A stretch of DNA of 64,000 bases from Owenia fusiformis. Its lineage: Eukaryota; Annelida; Polychaeta; Sabellida; Oweniidae. Below the pieces are notes generated by a model. It searched no databases, was not told the origin of the DNA, and worked only from the letters and a program-made list of their open reading frames with translations. Position 1 is the first letter of the stretch; the number at the start of each line of letters is the position of its first letter. The stretch lies in contig CAIIXF020000003.1 in NCBI GenBank assembly GCA_903813345.2, positions 19,358,931-19,422,930 on the forward strand, written 5' to 3'. Position numbers and translations under genes: made by a program. Shown piece by piece: positions 33,401-45,140 of the stretch.

Positions 33401-36400
33401 AACCAATGGCCTCTATTAGGATCTGCTGATATCCTCATGTTAAGTCAATGGTGCACAGCCCCATGTAAGTCAATACAACCTTACTGAACGAAATGATCCC
33501 TATCTCAGCTTATGTGTGTCCGAGCACTTTTATATTTTCCGAAGTATTATATGACATTTTATTCTTCATGTTACACCTACGAATGATTCATTTTGACCAT
33601 AGGGATATTTGCCAAAAATTGCACCTTGTCCTTTTAAAACTATTTTGAGATATTAAATATTTATCGTATTACTTCATATAAATAGGTGGGAAGAAGATCA
33701 CCAAGATGATGGTACAAAATGGCATTTCTTGGAGCACAAAGGTGTATTATTTGCACCTGAATACGAACCACTGCCTGACCATGTCGAGTTTAAATACAAC
33801 GGCAAAGCAATGAAGCTAACTCCAGAAACTGAAGAAGTTGCAACTTTCTATGGGCGCATGTTGGACCATGACTACACTACTAAGGAAGTGTTTAACAAGA
33901 ACTTCATGAAAGATTGGAGAAAGGTATGTATTACTCTGACAAAATAAATCATATGGTCAAAAATTGAAATGAAAACAAAATCAATTTGAATGTTGTCCCA
34001 CCTGAACTGGTCATTTGAGAACTAATTTACACAAATTTAACATGCAGCAGACTTAGTACATTGGAAACTCAGTTTCTCGTTAAATTCTTGTATTATGATG
34101 CTATGATTTAAAATGGACTTATGAGATTTTATAGTAAGGAATATTCTGGCAATGTTTCTCTCTGTATATATTTCTTTTATTGACAATAGTGTCAAACCAT
34201 TCAGTCGTCTTTGAAGACATAAAACATGAAGTTTTCATGCAGTTGAGAAAATATCCTAGATAGATAACTTTCATTTGAGATTTCAGATGTTAATGAGATC
34301 AAAGTAATTATTTATAGATATTAGATATACAGTGTTTTTATTATCCCATCGAACGAAGTTCGGAGGGATATAGGGAACGCCTCTGTCCGTCCGTCCGTCT
34401 GTACGTACGTCCGTCCGTCTGTACGTACGTCCGTCCGTCCGGGCAACAACTCAAATACCGTTGGCCCGATTTTGTTCATATTTTGTACACATATACCCTA
34501 TGGGGGTAGAAGTTCTGCTCGAAAGCCGATTTTCAAAATGGCGGCCATTTTAGTGCCGAATTTACAGTAATTTAGGTGCAATATGTAAAACTGTAATAGC
34601 AATATGTTTGAGATGTAAAAAAATTATATAGGACATTAATAAAGCTAGAAATGTAGATATTAAAGAAGCACATGGCAGCCATCTTGAAAAATGGCGGCCT
34701 TTACTCGTTATTTTACGATTTTTGCTGTAACTTGAAAAGTACTGGAGCGTTTTTGTTCATATTTGGTATGTGAATACTATAAACATTGCACACTGCTTAA
34801 AGACACTTTTGGTAGAAGGCGGCCATTTTGAAAAATGGCCGCCATTTTGAAAAATGGCCACCATTTTAACATATTTTACTATAACTCGAAAAGTAGTGGA
34901 GCGATTTTGTTCATATTTGGTATGTGAATACTATAAGCATGACACACTGTCCTATGACACTTTTGGTAGAAGGCGGCCATTGTCCTATGACACTTTTGGT
35001 AGAAGGCGGCCATTTTGAAAAAAAATTTGAAAAATGGCCGCCATTTTAACGTATTTTACTATAACTCGAAAAGTAGTGAAGCGATTTTGTTCATATTTGG
35101 TATGTGAATACTATAAGCACGGCACACTGTCTAATGGCACTTTTGGTAGAAGGTGGCCATTTTGAAAAATGGCCGCCATTTTAACTTATTTTACTATAAC
35201 TTGAAAAGTAGTAGAGCGATTTTGTTCATATTTGGTATGTGAATACTATAAGCATGGCACATGGTCTAATGACACTTTTGGTAGAAGACGGCCATTTTGA
35301 AAAATGGCTGCCATTTTTGCTATATACTTTGTTTGTAAAAATGCCATCCATGGCTGTTCGATGGGATTCGCTACGCTTTGGCGTTGCCGTTGTTCTGGTT
35401 GTGCAATAGAAAGGAAAATCCGAAATCATAATTGAATATCTAAAATTGTATGTCTTTTAGGTAATGACTAAAGAGGAAAAAGAAACCATCACTGATCTTA
35501 CAAAGTGTGACTTCAGACAAATCCTTGCACATTTTAAGGAGCAATCTGAGAAGCGCAAAGCTATGTCCAAGGAAGAAAAGAAGGTATGGATAAATAATTA
35601 TTTTATGTCACCACCACAAGTGATGTCATATTGTTATAGGCTCCAACCTTTTTGTGGATGATGTTTGGACCCTGTTGTTTGGCATCCGGTAGTTGGTGGT
35701 GACATTTTGCATGTTAATGATCATTATTACTATAGCATTTTGGAAAAATATCTCAAGGTTGCTATGATTTAGAATTGAGATGGAGAATAGAGAAGAAATG
35801 GATAGAATCATCAAACAAAAAGGGGAGAAAATAATGTCCATCAAATAAAAGTATGAAAATCAATATTCATTTGCCTGGCAGTATTTGGATACTTAACAAA
35901 ATATGTTTTCTCAAATCATACCTCATTTTCATCATAACCAGGCAGAAGTATCTCCTTTTGATATGAAATATAATCAGATGAACGGCTTCTTTTATCATAA
36001 AAGAAACTTAGGAGTGGTTCACCATGTTTCTTGTGGCCACATGGCCTGCCTGAAGATTCCTTTCTATGCACTTTACCTTATTCTTTTCATTCATTCAGGT
36101 CATCAAGGAACAGAATGCAGCCATACAGGAGGAATATGGCTTCTGTACAATGGATGGGCACAAGGAAAAGATCGGCAACTTCCGTATAGAGCCCCCAGGA
36201 CTGTTCCGTGGGCGAGGGGACCATCCTAAAATGGGGATGCACAAGAGACGTGTTTTGGCTAGGGACGTCATAATCAACTGTAGCAAGTAAGTGTTTGTAG
36301 TCTTTGATTGAAGATTGAATCAGACATGAACAACTGTCACCTCTCTATATGATAAGTTTAGCTTAGTATAACTAAGTAATTCATCCTTGGTCCAAGGTTA

Positions 36401-39400
36401 TTTCACTTCTTTCCTGAATTTAAGCATAAATGAAGTCCTTTGAAGAAGGATGTGAACACATCGCACTGATTCAAACTGTTGATATGTTGAGCTGATTGTA
36501 CCAATTTTAAATTTAGTGACACAATGACAAAATTCTCCATAGATGCAGCCATGTTTTGATATGGCACATTAGCAGAATAGCTGGAAAAAGAAAAACATTG
36601 TAAGGAGGCATCCCGTTGCTATTCTTAGTTCGTTATTTGAACTGCCAGAAAAGTAAAAAATTCAATATTTTGGAGAGAATTGAAACTGACATCAGATTGA
36701 GGCATTGCATTTGTTACCGTTACTTGTAGAGATGCTGAAGGTCAAAAAGGTCTTTTTTCAACTTGCTTCAAATTGACCAATTTTTTTTTGAAATCATCTT
36801 CAAGTTCTCAGAAGTTCAACTCTGACTTTAGATTTTAGATTTCACCTTCAATAACCTTCTCAGGGTCAAAAAATTTGTTTCAAATTGACCATTTTTTCAA
36901 AATCATTCACAGAGTTCTCAGAAATTCAAATCTGACTTCTGACTATCTGGTGATATTTTGTCATGTTAATGCCTTGTTGTTACTTGTAGAGATGCTGAAG
37001 TGCCGGCTCCTCCACCAGGTCAGAAATGGAAGGAGATCAGACATGACAACTCTGTATCATGGTTGGCCAGCTGGACTGAGAACATCCAAAATTCTACTAA
37101 ATATGTCATGTTGAACGCAAGTTCTAAACTCAAAGGTACGCAAACGCGGATAATGATTGATCAACTCCTCCAAGATATTGGTCAAATTAAATCAATCTGG
37201 GATTAAAATTTTCAGTTGAAACATGTGATGATTTTTATATCCCCATATGTCTCCATTTTTTGTGACGGTATCTAGCATGCTGTTTAGCATCTGTAACAAA
37301 TGATAGGTGGTGACATTTAGCGTGTTAATGCCTTAACATCATAATATATGTTATGATTTTCTTTATTGTAGGCCAGAAAGATTGGCAGAAGTATGAAACT
37401 GCACGTAAACTGCACAAGTGTGCTGATAAAATTAGGGCCCAATACCAGATGGACTGGAAGAGTAAGGAGATGAGGATTCGACAACGAGCTGTTGCTATGT
37501 ACTTCATTGACAAGGTAATTTTACAAAATATCATACTATTCCAATATCCCCACATTGACTGAGGTGCCAATTCGGGTGGGTTTTATGATAAGGCTTTTAA
37601 AAGGTCCATGTTAATTAAATAGTCATATTGTCATTATTACTAGAAGCTAATGGTAACCATGGATACCATTCATGATGGCATTCTAAGAGAAGAAATTCTT
37701 ACTTAACGGAAGCTTCTTACACTGACCTCCAGACTACTTATTCCTATACTCAACAACCACCCAAAACTGTTCCTTTTTCATTGGGTCTTTAAAGTTAAAA
37801 ATATTTCATTGGTGAAACGTCCTGATTTACTTCCAGCTTGCTTTAAGAGCTGGCAATGAGAAAGATGAAGGAGAGTCCGCTGATACTGTTGGTTGCTGCT
37901 CATTGCGTGTTGAACACATCACATTACACGAAGAAAAGGATGGCAAAGATTATGTCGTGGAGTTTGACTTCCTGGGAAAAGATTCCATTCGGTATAATAA
38001 TAGTGTACCTGTGGAGAAACGCGTGTACAAGAACCTCATGTTATTTATGGATAACAAGTCACCTGAGGATGATCTCTTTGACAGACTAAATGTGAGTACA
38101 TGAAGTTGTAATGTCATGAGGGATAATGAGATATGTTGTTATAATATGATGTCATGAAGGGCATATTTGTGACAATAATATGATATCATGAGAGGAATGT
38201 TTGTGATAAATATGATGTCACGGAGGGTTGTTTATGGATAACAAGTCACCTGAGGATGATCTCTTTGACAGACTTAATGTGAGTACATGAAGTTGTAATG
38301 TCATGAGGGATAATGAGATATGTTGTTATAATATGATGTCATGAAGGGCATATTTGTGACAATAATATGATATCATGAGAGGAATGTTTGTGATAAATAT
38401 GATGTCACGGAGGGTTGTTTATGGATAACAAGTCACCTGAGGATGATCTCTTTGACAGACTTAATGTGAGTACATGAAGTTGTAATGTCATGAGGGATAA
38501 TGAGATATGTTGTTGTAATATGATGTCATGAAGGGCATATTTGCGACAATAACATGATGTCATGAGTGGTATGTTTGTGATAAATATAATGTCATCGAGG
38601 GTAATTGAAATGTCATGTTAGGATAGATAATGGGATATGTTGTGATAATATGATGTCATGAAGGGCATATTTGCGACAATAACATGATGTCATGAGAGGT
38701 ATGTTTGTGATAAATATGATGTCAATGGTCATGGAGGGTTTATTTATGATAACATGATGTCATGGGATGCACATTTGTTGTCATGAAGGGCATATTTGTG
38801 ATGATTAATAGTATGATGTAAGTTGAATGTTCTTTACAAGCTACGTATATTATTTTACATGTTTACCATTTTGTTTTATAGACTGCCACTCTCAACAAAC
38901 ATTTACAAGGCCTCATGGATGGTCTTACAGCCAAAGTATTCAGGACATATAATGCCTCAAAGACTCTAAGTGAACAGCTACAACTATTAACCAATGGTAA
39001 GTTTAATGTTTAACCAACAGATATGATCAATTTATAATGTGTTTAGGAGAGAAATTTGGTGACTACATAATCAGGATATGTTTATGAAAATAACAATTTC
39101 ACTCAGATTTGATGAACAATGAAAAAAACAAAGCAAATTGCACTTATGTTACAAATTGCACTTATATTGCAAATTGCACTTTTGTTGCAAATTGCATTCA
39201 TAGCAAATTGCACTCATATTGCAAATTGCACTTACATTGCAAATTGCACTTATAAATTGCAAATTGCACTAATGTTGCAAATTGCATCTTAGCAATTATG
39301 TTTCATACAGAATGTAACATTCTCTTGTCATTTGTAACCTTTGGTATCCTTTACTTTTCAGAGGAAGACACAGTAGCGGCTAAACTTTTATCATACAATC

Positions 39401-41248
39401 GAGCCAATCGTGCTGTTGCTATCTTGTGTAACCATCAACGTGCTGCACCAAAGAACTTTGACAAACAGATGGAGAACATGCAAGTCAAAGTAAGAATTGA
39501 AAAATAAAAATGTTTTATCCCATTTTAGAAAATAAAGTGTTCACAGAATCTGTATATTGATATATAATTATAAAAATACACAATATATGTGAGAATATCG
39601 TTGGTTTTGAGTACTGCATGGGGCACTTGCGTATGATAAACCAATTTTCTTATTTAATCCGATGAATTATTTTTTTTATCCCAAGGATTTTATCTGAAAT
39701 TAGTTTCATATTTATAAATTTTTGCATTTGTTCCTGTTGCACAACAATTGTTCGGTAGTCATGGTATCTAAAGTTGGCATGGTAACACAATGTATAACTA
39801 TGGTTGTAGATTGATGACAAGAAGAAGGCAATCAAGACTTGTAAAAAAGAACTGAAGGCTGTCAAAGCTGAATACAAAGCTACAGGATCTGATAAGGCCA
39901 GGAAGTGAGTAGTAGTTTTAATTCATAAATAAAAGTAGGGCATGACTACGAATACAAGTTTCGGTGGAATTTGAAAGGAACAGGCATGCAAGAACTCTCC
40001 AAGTTACTATAATGCATGTATTATACTGTTCATGTTTTCGTTATATGTAAATTGTATGGTATACAGTGCATACTCTATTACTTTCATAATATGATATGAA
40101 TACATATGATTAGGTTTTGACCAATCATACTTCAACTGCAAGCTTGAAAATGATGTAATAATGTGCATTCCATGCTGTATTTATTGAAAATTATGTTGTC
40201 ATTTTTCAGTGCTTATGAGCGTAAGAAGAAACAGCAGGAGCGATTGGAAGAACAGCTTGACAAGCTGAATGTGGCCCTTACAGACAAGGTACATACCCAA
40301 TAGAAATAATTTGTTTGTATGAATCAGTCTTACACACATGCCTTCTAACTACTTTAAAATAGGGGAATATTAAAGTGACAAGTGAAAATTCAAGTCATTT
40401 ATCTCTTTGGATAACATATTATTATGTCACCACAAGTGTTGACTTCTTGTTATAGTCTCCCACTTTTCTATGGATGGTATATAAGGCATCTGGCAGTCGG
40501 TTTTCGATGTCTGTAACAAATGCAGATAGTGACATTTTGCTAGTTAATGCCTTGTTAAGAATTACTTTGGTTTGGAAATAATTATCAAACGTTGGAAATT
40601 TTTAACTGTAAATGTACAACTACATGTACGATATGTACTTGTTTTATGCAATTATATATGATGAGAGTAAGTAAATAGCTTTATATGATTGCTCTCTCAG
40701 TGGCAGCTTCATAGATTTTATTTGTTTTGTTTTATTTTATATAGGATGAGAATAAGGAAATAGCTTTAGGCACCTCCAAATTAAACTACCTGGATCCAAG
40801 AATCTCCATAGCCTGGTAAGTTTACATGAATGTTACACTAGAAGAGAATGTTACACTAGAAGAGAATTTTACACTAGAAGAGAATGTTACACTATAAGAG
40901 AATGTTTAAAGATAAGAGTACCCCCTCAATCCCCCTTCCCTTTACCAGCAAAATAATGTAGTTACACTTTGTGCAAAAGAGAAAGATGAAATATGGCAAT
41001 ATAACGAGGGATGAAATGGAACAGTGTTTATGTAACCATCTTAATTTTTATGACACTTAATCATGAAGTATGTATCTACTATTATGTAAAACAAAATAAA
41101 AACTATCTCTGTTTTCCCATAAAAAGCATGTTTTTGATTTTCCAGGTGCAAGAAATGGGATGTGCCAGTTGAGAAAATCTACAATAAGACTCAGCGTGAT
41201 AAGTTTACATGGGCAATGGACATGGCAGATGAAGATTTTGTATTTTAA
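27467..41248 (+). CDS. TOP1: DNA topoisomerase I (type IB)
   Basis: Twenty exons: 27467-27508, 27800-27830, 29068-29398, 29513-29722, 30102-30207, 31376-31491, 31696-31780, 32488-32648, 33686-33923, 35461-35583, 36099-36286, 36990-37135, 37372-37514, 37837-38091, 38882-38996, 39362-39489, 39810-39904, 40210-40288, 40745-40815, 41146-41248. All junctions keep frame, giving 921 residues (human 765). The enzyme nicks one DNA strand through a 3'-phosphotyrosine and lets it rotate, relieving supercoils in transcription and replication. Residues 1-360 are the disordered N-terminus: a Ser/Asp/Lys/His-rich stretch (about 35-205), acidic patches, and Lys/Pro-rich linkers. The core starts at KWWEED (about 360). 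The catalytic residues are all present at a constant offset of 156 from human: R644, K688, R746, H788 and Y879 in SKLNYLDPR. The linker coiled coil (about 800-865) and C-terminal domain are complete, ending DMADEDFVF. The start ATG opens MNGDSGDS and has the promoter motifs just upstream. Confidence 0.96.
28047..28792. mobile_element. 746-bp near-perfect palindrome with 8-bp target duplication
   Basis: TGTGCAAG stands directly on both sides (28039-28046 and 28793-28800). The ends are TTATCCTGTTCCC and its near-inverse GGAACGGGATAA. The arms of about 330 bp are nearly identical (for example CGGACTATAGTCCTGTACGG, and the GGAAGAGTTCGGGAAATTCC block) around a core of about 90 bp near 28375-28465. 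High arm identity and an exact duplication mean a young insertion. It has no transposase. It lies in TOP1 intron 2. Eight-base duplications are typical of hAT and some other DNA transposons, but the TTATCC end is not the usual hAT end. Confidence 0.85.
30230..30395. repeat. Decayed MITE copy (CAGTARAACCTG family), TOP1 intron 5
   Basis: AAAAGTGTTCGGTTAAG, AAAAAGTGTTCACATTGAG and GAGGTGTTTGAATTAAAGAG steps match the interior of the family, but the ends are eroded. Confidence 0.4.
31806..32010. mobile_element. 205-bp MITE with 5-bp target duplication, copy 2
   Basis: Left end CAGTGATCTCTCC and right end GGGGAGAAAACTG are inverted copies, with GATCA directly outside each (31801-31805 and 32011-32015). 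The length is exactly 205 bp, equal to the copy at 21438-21642. The interior has repeated GCACCCAC(C/T)TGA words. It starts 25 bp after TOP1 exon 7. Confidence 0.8.
33264..33366. repeat. 25-bp perfect inverted repeat, TOP1 intron 8
   Basis: The 25 bases at 33264-33288 (core GAATCGATTGCAAACTT) recur exactly inverted at 33342-33366, with 53 bp between. This could form a strong hairpin in the transcript or be the core of an old element. Confidence 0.85.
34344..35366. mobile_element. ~1-kb element with internal tandem repeats, TOP1 intron 9
   Basis: The ends TCCCATCGAACGAAG and GTTCGATGGGA are inverted. After a (TCCG)n/(TACG)n microsatellite at 34384-34441 there are four to five units of roughly 120-140 bp, each with GGCGGCCATTTTGAAAAATG, TTTTACTATAACT.GAAAAGTA, and TTTTGTTCATATTTGGTATG. 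One unit has a further 40-bp local duplication at about 34950-35015. No open frame of note. Confidence 0.75.
35605..35720 (+). mobile_element. GTCACCACC-family MITE, TOP1 intron 10
   Basis: Starts ATGTCACCACCAC and ends GTTGGTGGTGACAT followed by TTTGCATGTTAATG. The interior word CTCCAACCTTTTTGTGGATG gives it a direction, which is plus. Best single copy of a family with about ten members in this window. Confidence 0.75.
37256..37336 (+). repeat. GTCACCACC-family MITE, 3' part, TOP1 intron 12
   Basis: TTTTTTGTGACGGTATCTAG, GTTTAGCATCTGTAACAAATG, then GGTGGTGACATTTAG and CGTGTTAATGCC match the 3' half of the family in plus orientation (motifs quoted in parts). A shorter scrap is at 36949-36976. 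Confidence 0.6.
38044..38815. repeat. 187-bp tandem duplication of an exon tail and splice donor, TOP1
   Basis: The last 48 nt of TOP1 exon 14 with its donor and 139 nt of intron recur at 38231 and, in part, 38418, with a period of exactly 187 bp. The exon-derived part of the copies ends GACAGACTTAATGTGAGT, differing from the exon (CTAAAT) by one synonymous base. Beyond 38470 the intron part continues as shorter degenerate ATGATGTCATGA repeats to about 38815. The copies lack an acceptor, so they are not complete exons. Confidence 0.9.
39135..39293. repeat. ~18-bp minisatellite, TOP1 intron 15
   Basis: About eight units of TGCAAATTGCACTTAT(A/G)T type. Confidence 0.85.
40420..40556 (+). mobile_element. 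GTCACCACC-family MITE, TOP1 intron 18
   Basis: TTATGTCACCACAAGTG, TGTTATAGTCTCCCAC, ATGTCTGTAACAAATG and GTGACATTTTGC/TAGTTAATGCC appear in family order, plus orientation. Confidence 0.7.
40826..40905. repeat. 18-bp tandem repeat, TOP1 intron 19
   Basis: Four to five units of GTTACACTAGAAGAGAAT, beginning about 10 bp inside the donor of exon 19. Confidence 0.85.
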
Positions 41249-41879
41249 ACTGACAACGGTGGACATTATGAAACCTCCATACTCAAATATTATTGATTGT
41301 GGAAATTATAATGACATTGTAAAGAAAATGGGAGAATATGTGGCTAGAAATGTGCGGCTTCAGTGTGATTTATGTGGCTGAATTGTGAACTGTGTGGCTG
41401 AAATAGGAAAATAGTTTGTAAACTCAGAAGTGTAGTATTTTAGTGTTAATATTATTAAACTATTTGGCACTTTGTATATTTTGGCAGTGTTTTAGAGTAC
41501 GTCATTTTAGTCGTAAAATGTCTAAAATTATTTCTGAACAGTACTTTAAATGTGAAAAATTGTGTATTAAATTGATGACAATACTTAGAATTGAATTAGT
41601 ATCATGAATTGAAAATGGTTTCACAACAGATTATGAAATTATATTTTTGTAAGTTACTTCTATTTAAAATAGGTATGAATGGGTCCAGTGTCATTTGGCA
41701 TTCATCTTTTATTTGTTGAATAAGTTAATATTAAAAGTTGGAATATTATATTTTATTATTGAGAAATCATAGATTAAGTTATTTAATGATTTGGCACAGC
41801 TTTGTGCTATTATATTCCTTTGTGTGGCTTTTATAGTATCTAAGAATTATGAAAGTTTTGTATACTCGTGTTGCTGTAC

Positions 41880-42590
41880 TCTCATTTGTACACTCATATT
41901 GACACTCTCATGTTGAAGTGTACACTCATGTTGATGTACAATCGTGGTGGTGCACACTCATGGTAGTGTACACTCATATTGATGTACACTCATGTTGGTG
42001 CACACTCATTGTAGTGTACACTCATGTTGTTGCACACTCATGGTAGTGTACACTCATGTTGATGTACACTCATGTTGGTGCACACTCATTGTAGTGTACA
42101 CTCATGTTGTTGCACACTCATGGTAGTGTACACTCATGTTGATGTACACTCATGTTGGTACTCTCATGTTGAAGTGTACACTCATGTTGATGTACACCCA
42201 TGTTGGTGGGCACTCATATTGGTACTCTCATGTTGAAGTGTACACTCATGTTGATGTACACTCATATTGGTACTCTCATGTTGAAGTGTACACTCATGTT
42301 GATGTACACCCATGTTGGTGGGCACTCATATTGGTACTCTCATGTTGAAGTGTACACTCATGTTGATGTACACTCATATTGGTACTCTCATGTTGAAGTG
42401 TACACTCATGTTGATGTACACCCATGTTGGTGGGCACTCATATTGGTACTCTCATGTTGAAGTGTACACTCATGTTGATGTACACTCATATTGGTACTCT
42501 CATGTTGAAGTGTACACTCATGTTGATGTACACTCATGTTGGTGCACACTCATATTGGTGTATACTCATGTTGATGTACATTAATGTACT
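41880..42590. repeat. Minisatellite with 112-bp higher-order period, TOP1 3' flank
   Basis: Basic words of about 16-20 bp (TGTACACTCATGTTGA, GGTACTCTCATGTTGAAG, GGTGCACACTCAT) are arranged first in a unit of about 73 bp (41985-42130) and then in a unit of 112 bp repeated about three times (matching points at 42200, 42312 and 42424). Confidence 0.9.
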
Positions 42591-43070
42591 TCTGATATTT
42601 TTTGACAACAATCATATAAATCAGTATTTTACACAGCAAAAGCTCTACATATTAATTTTATGGACTCACATTGGATCCAAGTTATAACCTACTAATTTGT
42701 TACATGTAACTTGTGGTACTTGTGGTTTCAATGTGCCTTCCAATGAAGTTTGTGAAAATCATGATTTTGATATGTGGAGGATACAATTTGCGACTCATAT
42801 ACTTTTATTTGTATTATTTTAATTGTTTTGATCTCGCCATCTCTTGCAGAAGATCGTTCAAGATCATATTTCTCTTGCATAAGATCATTTAAGATCATAT
42901 TTCTCTTGCATTACGATCATATCTTGCTTGCAGCATATGTCTTGTCTTAAGTTATTATTGTGTTCTCTTTTGTCACTATGCTTTATAGACTTGTAACTAT
43001 AAATGTATTATTGAGCATTTATAATACCAAAAGTTTATGATAAGATACCCTGAAGGATCATGACGTTTGT

Positions 43071-43076
43071 AATAAA
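43071..43076 (+). terminator. Candidate distal poly(A) signal of TOP1
   Basis: AATAAA followed by GGCCTTTATTT. It lies 1.8 kb after the stop; an ATTAAA at about 41452 would give a shorter UTR. Confidence 0.25.
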
Positions 43077-45140
43077 GGCCTTTATTTAAAGCCCTACAAT
43101 TTATATCAATGCAAAATATTTTACTTTATACTTTGAAAATGTATCATGCTTCCTTTGGCATCAATTTCTCATGTTCTTATGAACCACAATGTTGGCATGG
43201 TAAATCATTGTTTACAAAGTGAATCACTGTATTGTTATGGGAACCATTGTTTTGCGTGTTGCCATGGTGCACCACTCGGCTGTCGTGACAAAAGTATCAA
43301 TAGTTCTCTTATGATGTTGAAAATGTTTGATTGTATACTGTATATGTAAGTTGTTACCATAGTTACTATCAATTCAGTTTGTTGACATGGCAACAACCTT
43401 AACATTTATGGAGAACTAGACAACAAAGTTGCACATTCACAGCGATGAAATCAAAAGATACATGTAGTATTATAATGATGTTAATAATGATTGTTTTACA
43501 AAGTGATCTCAGAGGTTGAAAAAATATAAAAAATTAAAAATTCTATGAAACAGTTTGGGAGAATTATTGTTGAACTGGTAATACAATGATTTTTCCAATT
43601 TTTTTCTGAAAAATTGTTATATTACCTCTTCTTGTGAAGTTATTGCCTGTTGTGCTTGCAGTAAGGGTATCTATTTAAGTATCAAACCTAGCAGGTTTTG
43701 GTTTTGAATGAAGATCTTGATAAGGTCTTATTTAAAAAAAAGTACTTAAAGAGATTAAAAAAAATTTGGAAGTATTAAACCTCAGGTGTCATTCATAGAG
43801 TCTAAAGTTTTCAAAGAAGGACCTTGAAAAAGTTCTGATTTAAAAAACTTCTGAAAACATAAGTAACTCCAGAAGTTTCAAGCCTATGTTATCATTCACT
43901 GAAATAGTTCAGCTTTGAAAGAAGGATTCACTAAAATATCTCAGTTTTGAAAAAAGGTATTTTGAAATATCTCTCTTAAAACAGTACTTAAAACACAAAT
44001 CATTTCTGATCAGCAGTTACGGAATTGATGGACACATTCTCTGTTCAACCTTGGTTAGCAGATTTCTGTGTTCAGACAGTCATTCACTGTATATAGCAAT
44101 AACAATGAAAATCATCTTTTATATGTACATAAGCAACATGTAATACATGTATATCCAATATTCAGCACTGTCAGATATATCGTTCCTCCTATTTTAGTAT
44201 GCAAATCAGATGTGCAAATATTACTAAGATGAAATGTAATTGAATTTGGACTAAAGGTTTATAAAACCTATTTTTTTTATTGAATGTCTGAACTATGGTT
44301 TGTGAAACAAATGCTAAATGATCATTGCAACAATTTTTAAACCATATTATCCCATAGTTCTAAAATATTGGCAGTAACTATGAGCCATGAGGCAAATGGA
44401 ATTCAATGAGCTGTGGATGAATCATGAAGAAACGTTGTTATGAACCCATTAAAAAAGTCTTGTTTTGGTGCAAAGATTTCCCATTTTTCAATATCTACTG
44501 AGACGCGAGTCTAAAATAGTATAAATATACAGGATTGGCTACATGGGTCAGTAGAGTAGACTAATCCAGTAAGATTCCCTTATAATGCACAAATTAACAG
44601 AAATCTACTATTATTTTCTTTGTAAACATTGTTACCTGAAAAGGCTCACCGAGAGAGGTCAGGAATTACTGGAAATGTATATTCTATGATTTTCAAGGCT
44701 CTCCTATATATTGCAAGAATTTGTGGTAATCGATCCAACCTTGTAAATCGTAAATGTAGATATTGAACTTTTCATCTCCTACAGGTTCAATCAACAGAGT
44801 GATTTCACCCATTTAAAATAGCCCTATTTGAGTTATTATTTAACATGAGTTTTGAGGAGGCATTATGTTGATAAAGTCTATCATTATCATGTTACTTGTT
44901 CAGACCATGCTACTTTATCAAGATAATTTCTATTCAATACTCCCTGATCTGATCCTTTAACATGAAGTAAGTAAGTGGTATTCAATATGTACATGTACTT
45001 GTAGTATTTATGTGTCGGTGTATATTCCAGTATAGCAGGGTATACAGTACTGTATATGAATGTAAAAGTATAGAGAAATACAGTAAATAAATCCTAATAA
45101 ATGAGATATGATTCTTCCTGTTTGATTCTATTCCCCAGTA

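Noticed and set aside
42136-42687. Open frames of 70-90 codons rich in His, Val and Leu
   Set aside because: Products of the 112-bp and shorter minisatellite periods downstream of TOP1.
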